Source of the DNA: an uncultured Bacteroidales bacterium
GTDB taxonomy: Bacteria; Bacteroidota; Bacteroidia; Bacteroidales; UBA932
DNA length: 64,000 bases
Assembly: GCA_934725575.1 (NCBI GenBank)
Contig: CAKVCK010000007.1
Span: 1 to 64,000, forward strand
Reading direction: 5' to 3'
Position 1 is the first letter of the stretch, and every line of letters begins with the position of its first letter. Of the stretch, positions 1 through 9,615 are shown piece after piece. Below the pieces are notes generated by a model, which did no database searches, was not told the DNA's origin, and was given only the letters and a program-made list of their open reading frames with translations. The position numbers and the translations under genes were made by a program.

Positions 1-305
1 CTGCCAGAAATCAACTCCACCGCCCCATGAATTCCTCCGATAACGCAAATTTCTAATCAGGAAGTCTAAAAAATATCATTTTATCAGAATACGTTTCTAT
101 TCAAAAGTATTTCATGTTCCAAAGTAATCGTTCAGTAATGAATAAGTAGGGGTTCAGTGATAATCATTAAAGTTCACCGGCCATGCAATTTTCGTATAAA
201 ACGTTTATAATCAAGTACTAATAGAATAAAGAATTTGGATTTTTGAAAAACATTTGCTTTCTTGCAAGCCCCGACGAGAAATCGTATATAAAACAACTAA
301 GACAA
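1..305. other. Upstream region, no gene seen
   Basis: This AT-rich stretch has no convincing reading frame on either strand. It must hold the promoter of the cluster that starts at 306, but I found no exact TAnnTTTG element with a properly spaced TTTG; the closest strings (for example GAATTTGG near 230-240) lack the TA. A reading frame can be extended upstream from 306 to a TTG at 243, but those 21 residues are not signal-peptide-like. Confidence 0.5.
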
Positions 306-1829
306 ATGAGACAGATTTTCAAATGCATCGCGGCAACCGCTATCGCCGCTTGCTTCGCATCCTGCGAAAAGTCCTACGAGGAACTGGATCCTCAATTTCC
401 TGCCATCAGCGACGGCAAGTCCGTCGCCATCAGTTCAGGCGAGACTGTCACCATCGATTTCACGCTGAATGATGTACGCGGCAATGACATCTCGGTCAAA
501 ATCGATGACAACGCCGTGGAAGATTACAAGATCAGCTACACACTCAATTCCGGGAATGACAACGGAGCCATCACAATCGTCGCCCCTGCCATGATTCTTG
601 ACGGAACCCCGTTCAGCGTCAATGTCACCTTCAGCGACGAGGCCAACAACAGGATCGCCTCCAAAACAGTGAGCGTGACTCCGAAAATTCTCGAAGGATT
701 CGTGAAGCTTGCCGACGCCGCAAACTGCTTCATCGTGGCTCCCGGAGCTTACGTGCAGTTTCCGACACTCAAGGGCAACAGCGGTCAGAAATCCGGTGCC
801 GTGTCGCTTGCCCTCGCCTGGCAGGATGCCGTCGGACTCTTCGCCGAGGTCGCGCAGGTAAATGAGTCAGACGCCATCGTCCACTTCACCGCCGGAAAAG
901 AAGGCAACGCAGTCATCAACGGGCTCGACGCTTCCGGAGATGTCGTGTGGAGCTGGCTCTTTTGGGTAACGGCAGACGCTCCGAAGGATGTCAAAGTCGG
1001 TGACTTCACATTCCAGGACCGCAACATCGGCGCGCTGAACCTCGATGAGAAGAGCGAACTCTCCGTAGGTCTCGTTTACCAGTACGGACGCAAGGATCCG
1101 TTCCCGGGAATCAGGTTCGGTGAATATGCGACAAGGCCGGTCTATGACGCTTCGGGTGCCGAAGTTGAGATCTCTATTGTAAACAATACCGAGGCAAATA
1201 ATCTTGAGAACGCGATCAAGAATCCTACAATTTACTACAACAACAAGTATTTCAGCGGGCAGAAGCACGGGTTCAGCTGGATCACCACCGACGCCACCAC
1301 TTTCGGAGCCGACAACTTCAAGGCTCTTTGGGAGAACGGTGGCAAGAAAAGCACCTACGATCCATGTCCTGCCGGCTATAAAGTAGCTAGCGCCGAAGCC
1401 TGGACCGCGGTCAAGGCTGCCACAGATGTCAAGGAGCTATGGGACTCCAGCTACGAGACTTTTGACCAGTCAGTCATCGGCACCAATGAAAAGTACGCGG
1501 CCGGATACAAGAAGAAAGTCCAGTTCAGAGGATGTGTCTATGACGGTCTGAGATTTACAATCACAGGAGAACTCAACTCCAACTCAACGGAATTCTCATT
1601 CGCCAACTGCATCGGCAAGGCTCAACCTACCGCTGTGGTCTGGTGCTCAGACGTGGACCCTGACTATGCAAGCAAGTTGAACGCTTCGTACTTCAGGGGT
1701 TGTGCGTTCAAAGTCAACACCACCGGCAACGGCAACTACGATGACATTTCCTCCATCAAGGTCAACGCCTTGACTCTGGGCAAATACGGACTCAACTACG
1801 CATTCCCGGCACGTTGCGTCAAAGAGTAG
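306..1829 (+). CDS. Surface lipoprotein, one Ig-like repeat plus C-terminal YQYGRKDPFPG domain
   Basis: This is a predicted lipoprotein of about 507 residues. The ATG at 306 gives a clean signal peptide (MRQIFKCIAATAIAACFASC) ending in a lipobox Cys; the in-frame extension to 243 does not. One Ig-like beta-sandwich of about 95 residues follows, then a module with ANCFIVAPG, LAWQDAVGL and GNAVINGLD, then a C-terminal domain with DRNIGALN, YQYGRKDPFPG and YDPCPAGYK. The same C-terminal architecture occurs in the next gene, so the two are paralogues. Such proteins are common in Bacteroidetes beside SusCD pairs, and glycan binding at the cell surface is an inference. It is first in an operon whose next gene begins 24 bp downstream. 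No catalytic motif was recognised. Confidence 0.85.
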   Translation: MRQIFKCIAATAIAACFASCEKSYEELDPQFPAISDGKSVAISSGETVTIDFTLNDVRGNDISVKIDDNAVEDYKISYTLNSGNDNGAITIVAPAMILDGTPFSVNVTFSDEANNRIASKTVSVTPKILEGFVKLADAANCFIVAPGAYVQFPTLKGNSGQKSGAVSLALAWQDAVGLFAEVAQVNESDAIVHFTAGKEGNAVINGLDASGDVVWSWLFWVTADAPKDVKVGDFTFQDRNIGALNLDEKSELSVGLVYQYGRKDPFPGIRFGEYATRPVYDASGAEVEISIVNNTEANNLENAIKNPTIYYNNKYFSGQKHGFSWITTDATTFGADNFKALWENGGKKSTYDPCPAGYKVASAEAWTAVKAATDVKELWDSSYETFDQSVIGTNEKYAAGYKKKVQFRGCVYDGLRFTITGELNSNSTEFSFANCIGKAQPTAVVWCSDVDPDYASKLNASYFRGCAFKVNTTGNGNYDDISSIKVNALTLGKYGLNYAFPARCVKE

Positions 1830-1853
1830 GATTCCTAATATTCTCTGAATCTG

Positions 1854-3944
1854 ATGAAAAGATTAATCAAACTCATTACTATTTTCGTCATAGGTGTGTC
1901 GGCTTTGGCCGGATGCACCTATAACGAGTTTGACAGCCAGTTCGGTGAGCTGAACATCATCTTCGACACGGAAGAAGTCGCCCTCAATGCAGGTGAATCC
2001 ATAGAGATTCCTTTCACTGTCACTGGTACCGATGGTGCCGCGCTCGACTTCGAGCCGTCCTCAGACAACAGCAAACTTAAGTGCAAGCTGAGCAAGGTCG
2101 ACTATGACAACGCTCAAGGCGTTATCTTGGTAAGCGCCTCCAAGACTATCTCCAGCGACATTGAGGCACAGGTATTCCTCAAAGTCTCCGACTCGCATCA
2201 AAGGAAACTGACAAGGTTTGTGGATGTCTCCGTGACCGGCAACGGAGGAGGCGGAAGCGACGAGCCTGACGATGGCAATAAAGGAGACGACGCCTACGGG
2301 GACCTCGGAATATTCTTCGACACAAGCGCCCCTACGGTCAACCCCGGACAGACTCTGGAGATTCCTTTCACCGTCACTGGTTCCGAAGGAGCCACACTTG
2401 ATCTTGTGCCTTCCGTTGACAATAGCGAGTACAGCTGCGCCCTTGGCAAGGTGGACTATGTCAACTATCAGGGAACCATCAAACTGACAGCTCCGGAAGT
2501 GATCACTGAGGCGACGGAGGTCAAAGTCTCGCTCACGGCAAGCGACACGCACAAGCGCAGCCTGACAAAGAGCGTAAGCGTCAAAGTGAACGCCTCGGAG
2601 CCGCTCTCGATCACCGTTTTGGGAGAGCCTGTTTCAATGGCGGTCAAGGCCGGTGGTTCTTTCAGTTTGTCCTACAAGGTTCTCAATCTGGCTCCGGCCA
2701 AGATCGCAGGCACTCCTGTTGTTGAAGTGTCTTCCGGCTGGAACGCGGAAGCCTCCGTCAATGAAGACATCATCAAAGTGAAATACAATGCCCCGGCTTC
2801 AATAGGCCAGACTCTCGACATCAGGATCAGCGCGACTGACGACCACGACAGGAAGGTTGAATATTCCGGTTCACTTTCCATCGTTGAGATCACCACCACA
2901 GCGGGAGCAGCCAACTGCCACATTGTCAAACCTGGCGGAACCCTTACAATCAAGGCCGTGAAAGGCAACTCTACGACAGCGTTGGACTTCGACAACGCGA
3001 CACTTGTATGGCAGGATGCCATCGGGCTTGTAAACTCGGTTTCAGGGAATGGAAGCGAAGGTGTCGTCGTCGTCAAGCTTGCTGACGGCAAGGAAGGCAA
3101 CGCTGTGGTCGCCGCACGCGACGGAGACAGGATTGTGTGGAGCTGGCATGTCTGGGTGACGGACTATGACCCTGAGGCCGACATCTTTGAATGGACTGAC
3201 GCCAACGGCATTACTTACAAATACATGGACCGCAATCTCGGAGCTTTAAGCGCGGAAAAGTACAGCAAGGAATCAATCGGCCTGATGTACCAGTGGGGGC
3301 GCAAGGATCCGTTCCCTGGAGGAGATGACGTGGAATCCAGCGCTCAGAAGCGCGTGTATGACATCAACGGCAACCAGATCTATGTAAAGACAGAACTAAG
3401 GCCGACCTACAACGACAACACGAGCACAAACCTCCAGTTGGCCATCGAGCACCCGGATGTGTTCTACTACGCGCCTTCAAGTTCCTGGCCGGCTGTAGAT
3501 TGGCTCACCGACAAGGCGTCCCTACAGAACAACGACCTTTGGGGCGGCAAGACCAACGCTAAGACAATCTACGACCCATGTCCTGAAGGCTGGTGGATGC
3601 CTGCCGCGGGAGACGGATGGGGATTCAGAACCGAATATAAGAAAGCCGGCAAGCTGAACGATGACAGCAAATACGACGAGTCATACCCGTGGTACCAGGA
3701 TTACGACAAGAGTATCGGTTTCCGCTACAAGACGAAAGGCGGAAGGGAATACTGGTTCCCTCTGGTCGGGAACATCGACCCTACCAAGGGTACTCTCCAG
3801 AGTGTGGGCGGAAGCGCGTTGTACAACACCCGCACAGACAATTCCAACACGGTATTTTATGAGAATATGGCATGGGGCAATCCCGCCAGCGAAACCGGGC
3901 TCAACCGATCATACGGAGCGGCCACCCGTTGCATAAAAGAGTAA
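1854..3944 (+). CDS. Surface lipoprotein, three Ig-like repeats plus YQWGRKDPFPG domain
   Basis: This 696-residue lipoprotein has signal peptide MKRLIKLITIFVIGVSALAG and Cys21. Two strongly similar repeats of about 95 residues (about 33-127 and 150-246) share IPFTVTG, a V-D-N-S core, KVDY and D-[ST]-H-[QK]-R; a third, more divergent repeat covers about 252-345. A Gly/Asp-rich linker separates repeats 1 and 2. Next come the ANCHIVKPGG / LVWQDAIGL / GNAVVAARD module and the C-terminal domain with MDRNLGALS, YQWGRKDPFPGG and YDPCPEGWW. It is an expanded paralogue of the preceding gene (three repeats against one). The stop is 1 bp before the susC start, so the two are co-transcribed. A role in presenting or binding glycan next to SusCD is inferred from context only. 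Confidence 0.85.
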   Translation: MKRLIKLITIFVIGVSALAGCTYNEFDSQFGELNIIFDTEEVALNAGESIEIPFTVTGTDGAALDFEPSSDNSKLKCKLSKVDYDNAQGVILVSASKTISSDIEAQVFLKVSDSHQRKLTRFVDVSVTGNGGGGSDEPDDGNKGDDAYGDLGIFFDTSAPTVNPGQTLEIPFTVTGSEGATLDLVPSVDNSEYSCALGKVDYVNYQGTIKLTAPEVITEATEVKVSLTASDTHKRSLTKSVSVKVNASEPLSITVLGEPVSMAVKAGGSFSLSYKVLNLAPAKIAGTPVVEVSSGWNAEASVNEDIIKVKYNAPASIGQTLDIRISATDDHDRKVEYSGSLSIVEITTTAGAANCHIVKPGGTLTIKAVKGNSTTALDFDNATLVWQDAIGLVNSVSGNGSEGVVVVKLADGKEGNAVVAARDGDRIVWSWHVWVTDYDPEADIFEWTDANGITYKYMDRNLGALSAEKYSKESIGLMYQWGRKDPFPGGDDVESSAQKRVYDINGNQIYVKTELRPTYNDNTSTNLQLAIEHPDVFYYAPSSSWPAVDWLTDKASLQNNDLWGGKTNAKTIYDPCPEGWWMPAAGDGWGFRTEYKKAGKLNDDSKYDESYPWYQDYDKSIGFRYKTKGGREYWFPLVGNIDPTKGTLQSVGGSALYNTRTDNSNTVFYENMAWGNPASETGLNRSYGAATRCIKE

Positions 3945-3945
3945 T

Positions 3946-6900
3946 ATGGGAATAAAACAAGTTCTGATCACGTTGCTGGCGCTGTTCTCGGCGATGCAGT
4001 CGTTGTCGGCACAGAAAATATCAGTCACCGGTCAGGTGACTGATATTTTTGGCAACGCGCCACTTCCCGGAGTCGCCGTTCTTGAAAGGAATGGAACCAG
4101 CCATGCAATCACCGACCTTGACGGTAAATATTCCATATCAGTTCCTTCGAACGCGACTTTGGTGTTCTCATGCCTCGGGATGCAGGAGCAGACCATCGCG
4201 GTGAACGGCCGCACCACGATCAATGTCGTGATGACAGCCGATGTCAATGTCCTCGACGATGTCCTTGTGGTGGCTTACGGCACTGCATCCAAGGAATCGT
4301 TCACGGGTTCAGCGGAAACGATAAGGGGCGACAAGTTACGTGACAGGCCGGTCGCGGATGTCTCCAGAATGTTGGACGGACAGATGTCCGGAGTGATGAC
4401 GACATCCGGAAGCGGCCAGCCGGGCAGCGGAGCGGGCATAATGGTGAGAGGGTTCGGCTCGATCAACGCAAGCAGCTCTCCACTCATCGTCGTGGACGGA
4501 ATACCCTACGACGGGAGTCTCAACTCCATCAATCCCAACGACATTGAGAGTCTGTCAGTACTCAAGGACGCATCCGCCGGGGCGCTATACGGTTCCAGAG
4601 GAGCCAACGGAGTGGTCATCGTGACAACCAAGAGCGGTGGGAGCGCCGATGAGAAGATCGCAATAGACTTCACTGCCCGTGTCGGCTTCAACTCCATGGC
4701 GATAAGCCCATACGAAACAGTCAACGCCACACAGTACATGGAACAGATGTACAGAGCGACGTACAATGATCTCGTCTATACGGAAGGCCATCTTCCACGC
4801 GAAGCCGTCGCCTTGACTCCTTCACGCCTCGCGAAGAATATTCTCGGCATCAACAACAGGTACAACATCTTCGACAAGGATGTGGAGAACCTGTTCGGCG
4901 CTGACGGAAAGGTTGTCTCAGACGCGGCGACCAAATACAGTGCAGACTGGCTGGGCGAAGCCAAAGCCAAACTGCCGACACGTCAGGAATATCTCTTCTC
5001 CATGTCAGGGGCATCCGACGTGAGTAAATACATGGCGTCGCTCGGTTACCTTGACGAAAACGGCACAATCACGACGACCTCGTTCCGGCGCATAACAGCC
5101 AGGATCGGCGCGGAATTCACACCATACGAATGGTTCGAATTCGGTCTCAATGCCAACTATACCAATTCAAGAAGCGACTATCTCGGAGCGTCCGGGACCC
5201 AGGCCAACAACATCTGGTACACAGCCATGATGATGGCCCCGATCTACCCGGTGTACGAGCTCGACTCTGACGGGAACGCAATCCTTGAAAACGGCAAGCG
5301 CGTCTTTGACTATGGTTCATCAAGGCCGGCAGGTGCGCAGAACAACCGCAACTGCATCGCCACCCTTTTTGATGACGACTACAACATGACAAGCGATAAT
5401 GTCAACCTGCGAGGACATCTGGGAATAAAATTCGGAGACTTCAAGCTGAGCACTTCTCTGGGAGCCGACATCTTGAACGAGAACAACAACACGAAGTACA
5501 ACCGCAACAACGGAAACGCGGCCGGCAGCGGACGTCTTACCAAGGAATACCAACGCACACGCAGCTACACATGGAACCAACTGCTGTCCTACAAGCATGT
5601 TTTCGGTGAACACACCGTGGACGTTATGGCGGGACACGAATTTTACAACATCGAATCCCATTATCTTATGGGACAGAGAACCGGTTTCCCTTTCGATGAC
5701 TTTACGGAGCTTGGAATGGGTTCCACCCTCGCGGACGCCACATCCACCGGTGAGACCTACAGCATAAACTCATGGCTGTGCAGGGCGAACTACAATCTCG
5801 CCGACAAGTACTACCTTTCAGCAAGCCTGCGCACTGACGGGTCCTCCCGGTTCATCAAAAAGAACAGATGGGGAACATTCTGGTCACTTGGAGCATCATG
5901 GAGGGTTTCACAGGAGCCGTTCATGCAAGGAATAGACTGGCTGGACAACATGACGCTTAAGGCCAGCTACGGCATTCAGGGCAACGACAACATCGGCTCA
6001 TACTACGCTTGGCAGGCTCTCTATGACATGACCTACCCGAATGCGACATATTCAGGAGCCATCATCTCCTCTCTTGAGAATCAGGATGTGACATGGGAGA
6101 AGAATGGCAACGTGAACATTGGAGTCGAGTTCAAGATACTCGGCCGGATGAACGGAAGCATCGAGTGGTACAAAAGGACCACCACGGACATGCTTCTTGA
6201 ATATCCTATCGCCATCTCCTTGGGCTTCCCCGGCTATTACGCCAATGTCGGGGAAATGTACAACACCGGAATGGACATGACATTAGGCTACGACATTCTC
6301 AACTCTCCGGACTTGTTCTGGAACGTGTCGCTCATGGGCTCGACCGTCAACAACAAGGTTGTGTCCCTTACCGGCAACGGTGAGGACATCAACAACGGAG
6401 TGTACCTTATCCGCGAAGGCGAGGCAGTGAACACATTCTACATGGCCCGCAGCGCCGGTGTTGATCCCGCGACCGGAGAGCAGCTTTATCTTGCCTACGC
6501 CAAGGACAAGAATGGCAATCCTGTCAAGGGTAGTGAGTACGTGACCAACAATGCAACCATAGCTTCCGGATGTAAATGGCTCTGCGGCAGCAGGCTGCCT
6601 GACATCTATGGATCACTGTCCTCCAGTCTTCACATCAAGAATGTGGACATCTCCGCCTTGTTCACATATTCTTTGGGCGGCAAGATCTATGACAGCACCT
6701 ATAGTTCCCTGATGGAACCGTCTTACGTAGGTCAGACGTATCACATGAACTCTCTGCGGGCATGGACCGAGGCCGGGCAGATCACAGATGTCCCGAAGAT
6801 CACTACCACCGCCACGACTGTCATCAACGACCGCTTCCTCATCGATGCATCATATTTCACCATAAAGAGTGTTTCAGCAGGCTACACCTTCAAGAGCACC

Positions 6901-7071
6901 GGATTGGAGAAGTACCATATTCGTTCACTCCGTCTTTATGCTTCCGGAGACAACCTGCTGATGTTCAGCGCGCTCAAGGGATTGAATCCACAGAGCAGCT
7001 TTACAGGATCCACCTCCTACACGTACACCCCGAACCGTACAGTCTCACTCGGAGTGGACATTAAATTCTAA
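3946..7071 (+). CDS. SusC-like TonB-dependent outer-membrane transporter
   Basis: The 1041-residue length is normal for SusC. A signal peptide (cut near SLSAQ/K, residue 23) precedes a carboxypeptidase-regulatory-like domain (VTGQVTDIFGNAPLPGVAV, about 26-105), then the TonB box/plug region (LDDVLVVAYGT; GIMVRGFGSINASSSPLIVVDG; SVLKDASAGALYGSRGANGV) and a beta-barrel ending in Phe (LGVDIKF). It would import oligosaccharides across the outer membrane using TonB energy, together with the SusD at 7077. The substrate is unknown because no glycosidase is encoded in this cluster. An unusual feature is a perfect 15-bp inverted repeat followed by five T residues inside codons about 24-35 (separate entry). 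Confidence 0.95.
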   Translation: MGIKQVLITLLALFSAMQSLSAQKISVTGQVTDIFGNAPLPGVAVLERNGTSHAITDLDGKYSISVPSNATLVFSCLGMQEQTIAVNGRTTINVVMTADVNVLDDVLVVAYGTASKESFTGSAETIRGDKLRDRPVADVSRMLDGQMSGVMTTSGSGQPGSGAGIMVRGFGSINASSSPLIVVDGIPYDGSLNSINPNDIESLSVLKDASAGALYGSRGANGVVIVTTKSGGSADEKIAIDFTARVGFNSMAISPYETVNATQYMEQMYRATYNDLVYTEGHLPREAVALTPSRLAKNILGINNRYNIFDKDVENLFGADGKVVSDAATKYSADWLGEAKAKLPTRQEYLFSMSGASDVSKYMASLGYLDENGTITTTSFRRITARIGAEFTPYEWFEFGLNANYTNSRSDYLGASGTQANNIWYTAMMMAPIYPVYELDSDGNAILENGKRVFDYGSSRPAGAQNNRNCIATLFDDDYNMTSDNVNLRGHLGIKFGDFKLSTSLGADILNENNNTKYNRNNGNAAGSGRLTKEYQRTRSYTWNQLLSYKHVFGEHTVDVMAGHEFYNIESHYLMGQRTGFPFDDFTELGMGSTLADATSTGETYSINSWLCRANYNLADKYYLSASLRTDGSSRFIKKNRWGTFWSLGASWRVSQEPFMQGIDWLDNMTLKASYGIQGNDNIGSYYAWQALYDMTYPNATYSGAIISSLENQDVTWEKNGNVNIGVEFKILGRMNGSIEWYKRTTTDMLLEYPIAISLGFPGYYANVGEMYNTGMDMTLGYDILNSPDLFWNVSLMGSTVNNKVVSLTGNGEDINNGVYLIREGEAVNTFYMARSAGVDPATGEQLYLAYAKDKNGNPVKGSEYVTNNATIASGCKWLCGSRLPDIYGSLSSSLHIKNVDISALFTYSLGGKIYDSTYSSLMEPSYVGQTYHMNSLRAWTEAGQITDVPKITTTATTVINDRFLIDASYFTIKSVSAGYTFKSTGLEKYHIRSLRLYASGDNLLMFSALKGLNPQSSFTGSTSYTYTPNRTVSLGVDIKF
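4015..4050 (+). promoter_or_regulatory. Terminator-like hairpin inside the 5' end of susC
   Basis: The arms AAAATATCAGTCACC (4015-4029) and GGTGACTGATATTTT (4035-4049) are perfectly complementary over 15 bp with a 5-nt loop (GGTCA), and the 3' arm runs into TTTTT (4046-4050). In RNA this has the form of an intrinsic terminator, about 70 nt after the susC start codon. Part of the symmetry comes from the protein (VTG-Q-VTD), but the full 15 bp needs specific synonymous codons. I infer possible translation-dependent attenuation, so that the two lipoproteins upstream would be made in excess of SusC. Confidence 0.55.
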
Positions 7072-7076
7072 GCTTT

Positions 7077-8708
7077 ATGAAAAGATTTCCAATCGTTATG
7101 ATCTTGGCTGCGACAATTTGCAGCTCATGCTCTTCATTGATGGAGACCTCTCCTACCACAGATGTCGACAAGGAAAAAATCCTGGCTGACGTCGAAGGCC
7201 TGCAGGTGGCGATGAACGGAGTGTACGCCACAATGTACAACCGCCTCAACTTTGTCACCGCAAACGCCCATCAATGTTTCGGCAATATGGCGGTGACGCT
7301 CGCAGCCGACCTTATGGGCGATGACATGGTGCAGACAGCACAAGGTGCCGGATGGTTCTGGAAGGACTACAACTACGATCAGCGCAGCCGCTACACCAGC
7401 AAAATCTGGCGTTGCTACTTCACATGGGAATATTTCTACGAAATCATCAGCAACGTCAACCACATAATCTCCGCGGCGGAGACAGCCACAGGAGACGAGA
7501 ATGAAATCAAGTGCACGACAGCGCAGGCATACGCGGCGCGGGCGTTCAGCTACTTCATGCTGATCCAGTCATTCCAACAGACATTGGTCGGTCATGAGGA
7601 CCTTCCGGGTGTGCCTATCTACACCGAGCCGACAACCGCATCAAGCAAAGGCAGGAAGCGCAGCCCGGTAAGAGAAGTCTATGCCCGGATAGACGAGGAC
7701 CTTGAGACAGCGGTCTCTCTGTTCGAGGAATGCGGTGTCAAGCGCAAACATATCTCCAATCTCGATCTCTACTCCACAAGTCTGCTCCAGGCCCGTGTGG
7801 CTTTGGTCGAGAACGACTGGAACAAAGCGGTTGCGGCTGCCAAAAGAGCGATCAGCACCCCCTACGCATCGCTGCTCTCCAAGTTGGATGCGACCGTGAC
7901 CAAAGGCACATTTGACGACAGCACCACTGATTGGACCACAGGAAAGACTCCGTTCAACAGCGTCAGCTCGTCATCGGTGATGTGGGGTGCGGAGATCATC
8001 TCCGACCAGTCAACGGTGTTCGCCTCATACTTCTCGAATATGGACGCATGCACCAACGTCTATTATGCGGCGGAATCCCCCAAGTGCATAAGCAACTGGC
8101 TATATGCCCAGATTCCCGACTCCGACATTCGAAAGGGATGGTGGAACGGGAACATAGGCGTGAGCGAGAAGGAATGGAAATATGGAGCCAACATCAACTA
8201 CAACCAGTTCAAGTTCCAATGGGCGGATCAGCATTCCTACAAGGGGGACTACATATTCATGCGTCTTGAGGAGGCTTACCTGATCCTTGCCGAAGCGCTT
8301 TGCCGCATGGGCAACGACAACGAGGCCAAGAGCGCGCTTGGAGAGATCATGAGCCGCCGGGATTCCAATTGGAGCGGCACATTGGGCACGCTAAGCGGAA
8401 ATGAGCAGACTTTCGGCACGGTAGGAACCGTGAAGACTCTTTTGGACGAAATCCTGCTGCAGCGCAGAATCGAGCTCTGGGGCGAGACGGGACGGATCTT
8501 CGACATTCTCAGGCTCGCCAAAGGCTGGACACGGTACTGGAAAGTGAACGGTGAAGAGTCCAATCACACCAACTACCTCAGCAAGTATCCGGAATATCTC
8601 AATTTCCCGGCGGACTACATCGAATGCATCCTGATGATACCCCAGGTGGAAATAGACAACAATCCAAACATCAATCCTGAAGATCAGAATCCTTATGTTC
8701 AGAACTAA
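7077..8708 (+). CDS. SusD-like glycan-binding lipoprotein
   Basis: This 543-residue lipoprotein (lipobox ending at Cys18 or so: ILAATICSSC) has the SusD/RagB pattern. The N-terminal segment is METSPTTDVDKEKILADVEGLQVAMNGVY, a TPR-like helical core carries AQAYAARAFSYFMLIQSF, and the C-terminal part has EEAYLILAEAL, LLDEILLQRRIELWGETGRIFDILRL and a final QNPYVQN. SusD proteins form the lid of the SusC barrel and bind the incoming oligosaccharide. It starts 5 bp after susC and overlaps the next gene by 14 bp, so the five genes 306-9612 read as one operon. Confidence 0.93.
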   Translation: MKRFPIVMILAATICSSCSSLMETSPTTDVDKEKILADVEGLQVAMNGVYATMYNRLNFVTANAHQCFGNMAVTLAADLMGDDMVQTAQGAGWFWKDYNYDQRSRYTSKIWRCYFTWEYFYEIISNVNHIISAAETATGDENEIKCTTAQAYAARAFSYFMLIQSFQQTLVGHEDLPGVPIYTEPTTASSKGRKRSPVREVYARIDEDLETAVSLFEECGVKRKHISNLDLYSTSLLQARVALVENDWNKAVAAAKRAISTPYASLLSKLDATVTKGTFDDSTTDWTTGKTPFNSVSSSSVMWGAEIISDQSTVFASYFSNMDACTNVYYAAESPKCISNWLYAQIPDSDIRKGWWNGNIGVSEKEWKYGANINYNQFKFQWADQHSYKGDYIFMRLEEAYLILAEALCRMGNDNEAKSALGEIMSRRDSNWSGTLGTLSGNEQTFGTVGTVKTLLDEILLQRRIELWGETGRIFDILRLAKGWTRYWKVNGEESNHTNYLSKYPEYLNFPADYIECILMIPQVEIDNNPNINPEDQNPYVQN

Positions 8709-9612
8709 TGTATTAAAATATATCTTCCTGAGCGTCTCGGCCATGGCGCTGCTATCCTGCACAAGAGAGAATGAAGGTGCGCTCTACGATGGCGTAAGCG
8801 GATTCGCCTTTGCCTCAAACGTGCTCTACGCGGAGGTATCTCCCGATGACAAAGGCACTCTGGAGATTCCTGTCTACAGAGGTGTCAACGGCACGGCGGA
8901 GCAGGCTCATGTGTCATTCAAGTACGACACCGCACCGCAGGATGCGTCAACTCCTGTCTGGGAAGACGCTGATCCTAACGATGTGTTCTCACTGGTGTCG
9001 TCCAAGGTCACTTTCTCACCTAATTCGTGCAAGGCCTTGGTACGCCTGAGGTTCAGCGACACAGGCAAACTGAAGACTTCCGAGAAATACAGGATGAGAC
9101 TGGACATCATCGATGGAGTCTCTCCTTCCGGACGAAGCACGATCACTGTGACCGTGACAAAGAAACTGGTGTTCAAAAAATACGGAGACTGCGACTACTT
9201 CGATGAATGCATCTTCGAGAAGGCCTACGGGACTGAAATCTACAAGGCGGACGGGGAGGAGATATACCGTGTCATGGATCCATACCGTGAAGGTCTGGTA
9301 GCCGAGGAATATGCCGCCAACGGATGGATGGGCAGCACGCCGGACTACGTGGAGTTCCACTGCGAGGGAAACCACATCATCTTCAACGAATTTCCCACAG
9401 GCATGCTCTTCAACGGCAAGTACATGGCGTACGCATATTTCCCAAGTGATTACAAATGGGGACGCGATTTTTCAAAGTATGACGCACAGAACCTCAAACT
9501 GGACGACAAGCATTTCCAGCTATACGCTGTCTATTGTCTGCCTTCATTCCAGTACGGCTACATGAACGACGGTATCTACAAAATCGACATCAAAGTACTG
9601 GAGCAGAAATAA
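8695..9612 (+). CDS. SusD-downstream lipoprotein of DUF4843/DUF4361 type
   Basis: This 305-residue lipoprotein (LKYIFLSVSAMALLSC) starts inside the last codons of susD, which implies translational coupling. The N-terminal half looks like a BT_3987/DUF4843-type beta domain (GALYDGVSGFAFAS, GTLEIPVYRGV, VTFSPNSCKALVRLRFS) and is followed by a second domain beginning near ITVTVTKKLVFKKYGDCDY. Proteins of this kind follow SusCD pairs in Bacteroidetes and are thought to be accessory surface glycan-binding proteins. The exact Pfam family could not be tested here. It is the last intact gene of the cluster; degraded gene fragments begin 4 bp later. Confidence 0.8.
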   Translation: MFRTNVLKYIFLSVSAMALLSCTRENEGALYDGVSGFAFASNVLYAEVSPDDKGTLEIPVYRGVNGTAEQAHVSFKYDTAPQDASTPVWEDADPNDVFSLVSSKVTFSPNSCKALVRLRFSDTGKLKTSEKYRMRLDIIDGVSPSGRSTITVTVTKKLVFKKYGDCDYFDECIFEKAYGTEIYKADGEEIYRVMDPYREGLVAEEYAANGWMGSTPDYVEFHCEGNHIIFNEFPTGMLFNGKYMAYAYFPSDYKWGRDFSKYDAQNLKLDDKHFQLYAVYCLPSFQYGYMNDGIYKIDIKVLEQK

Positions 9613-9615
9613 AGT

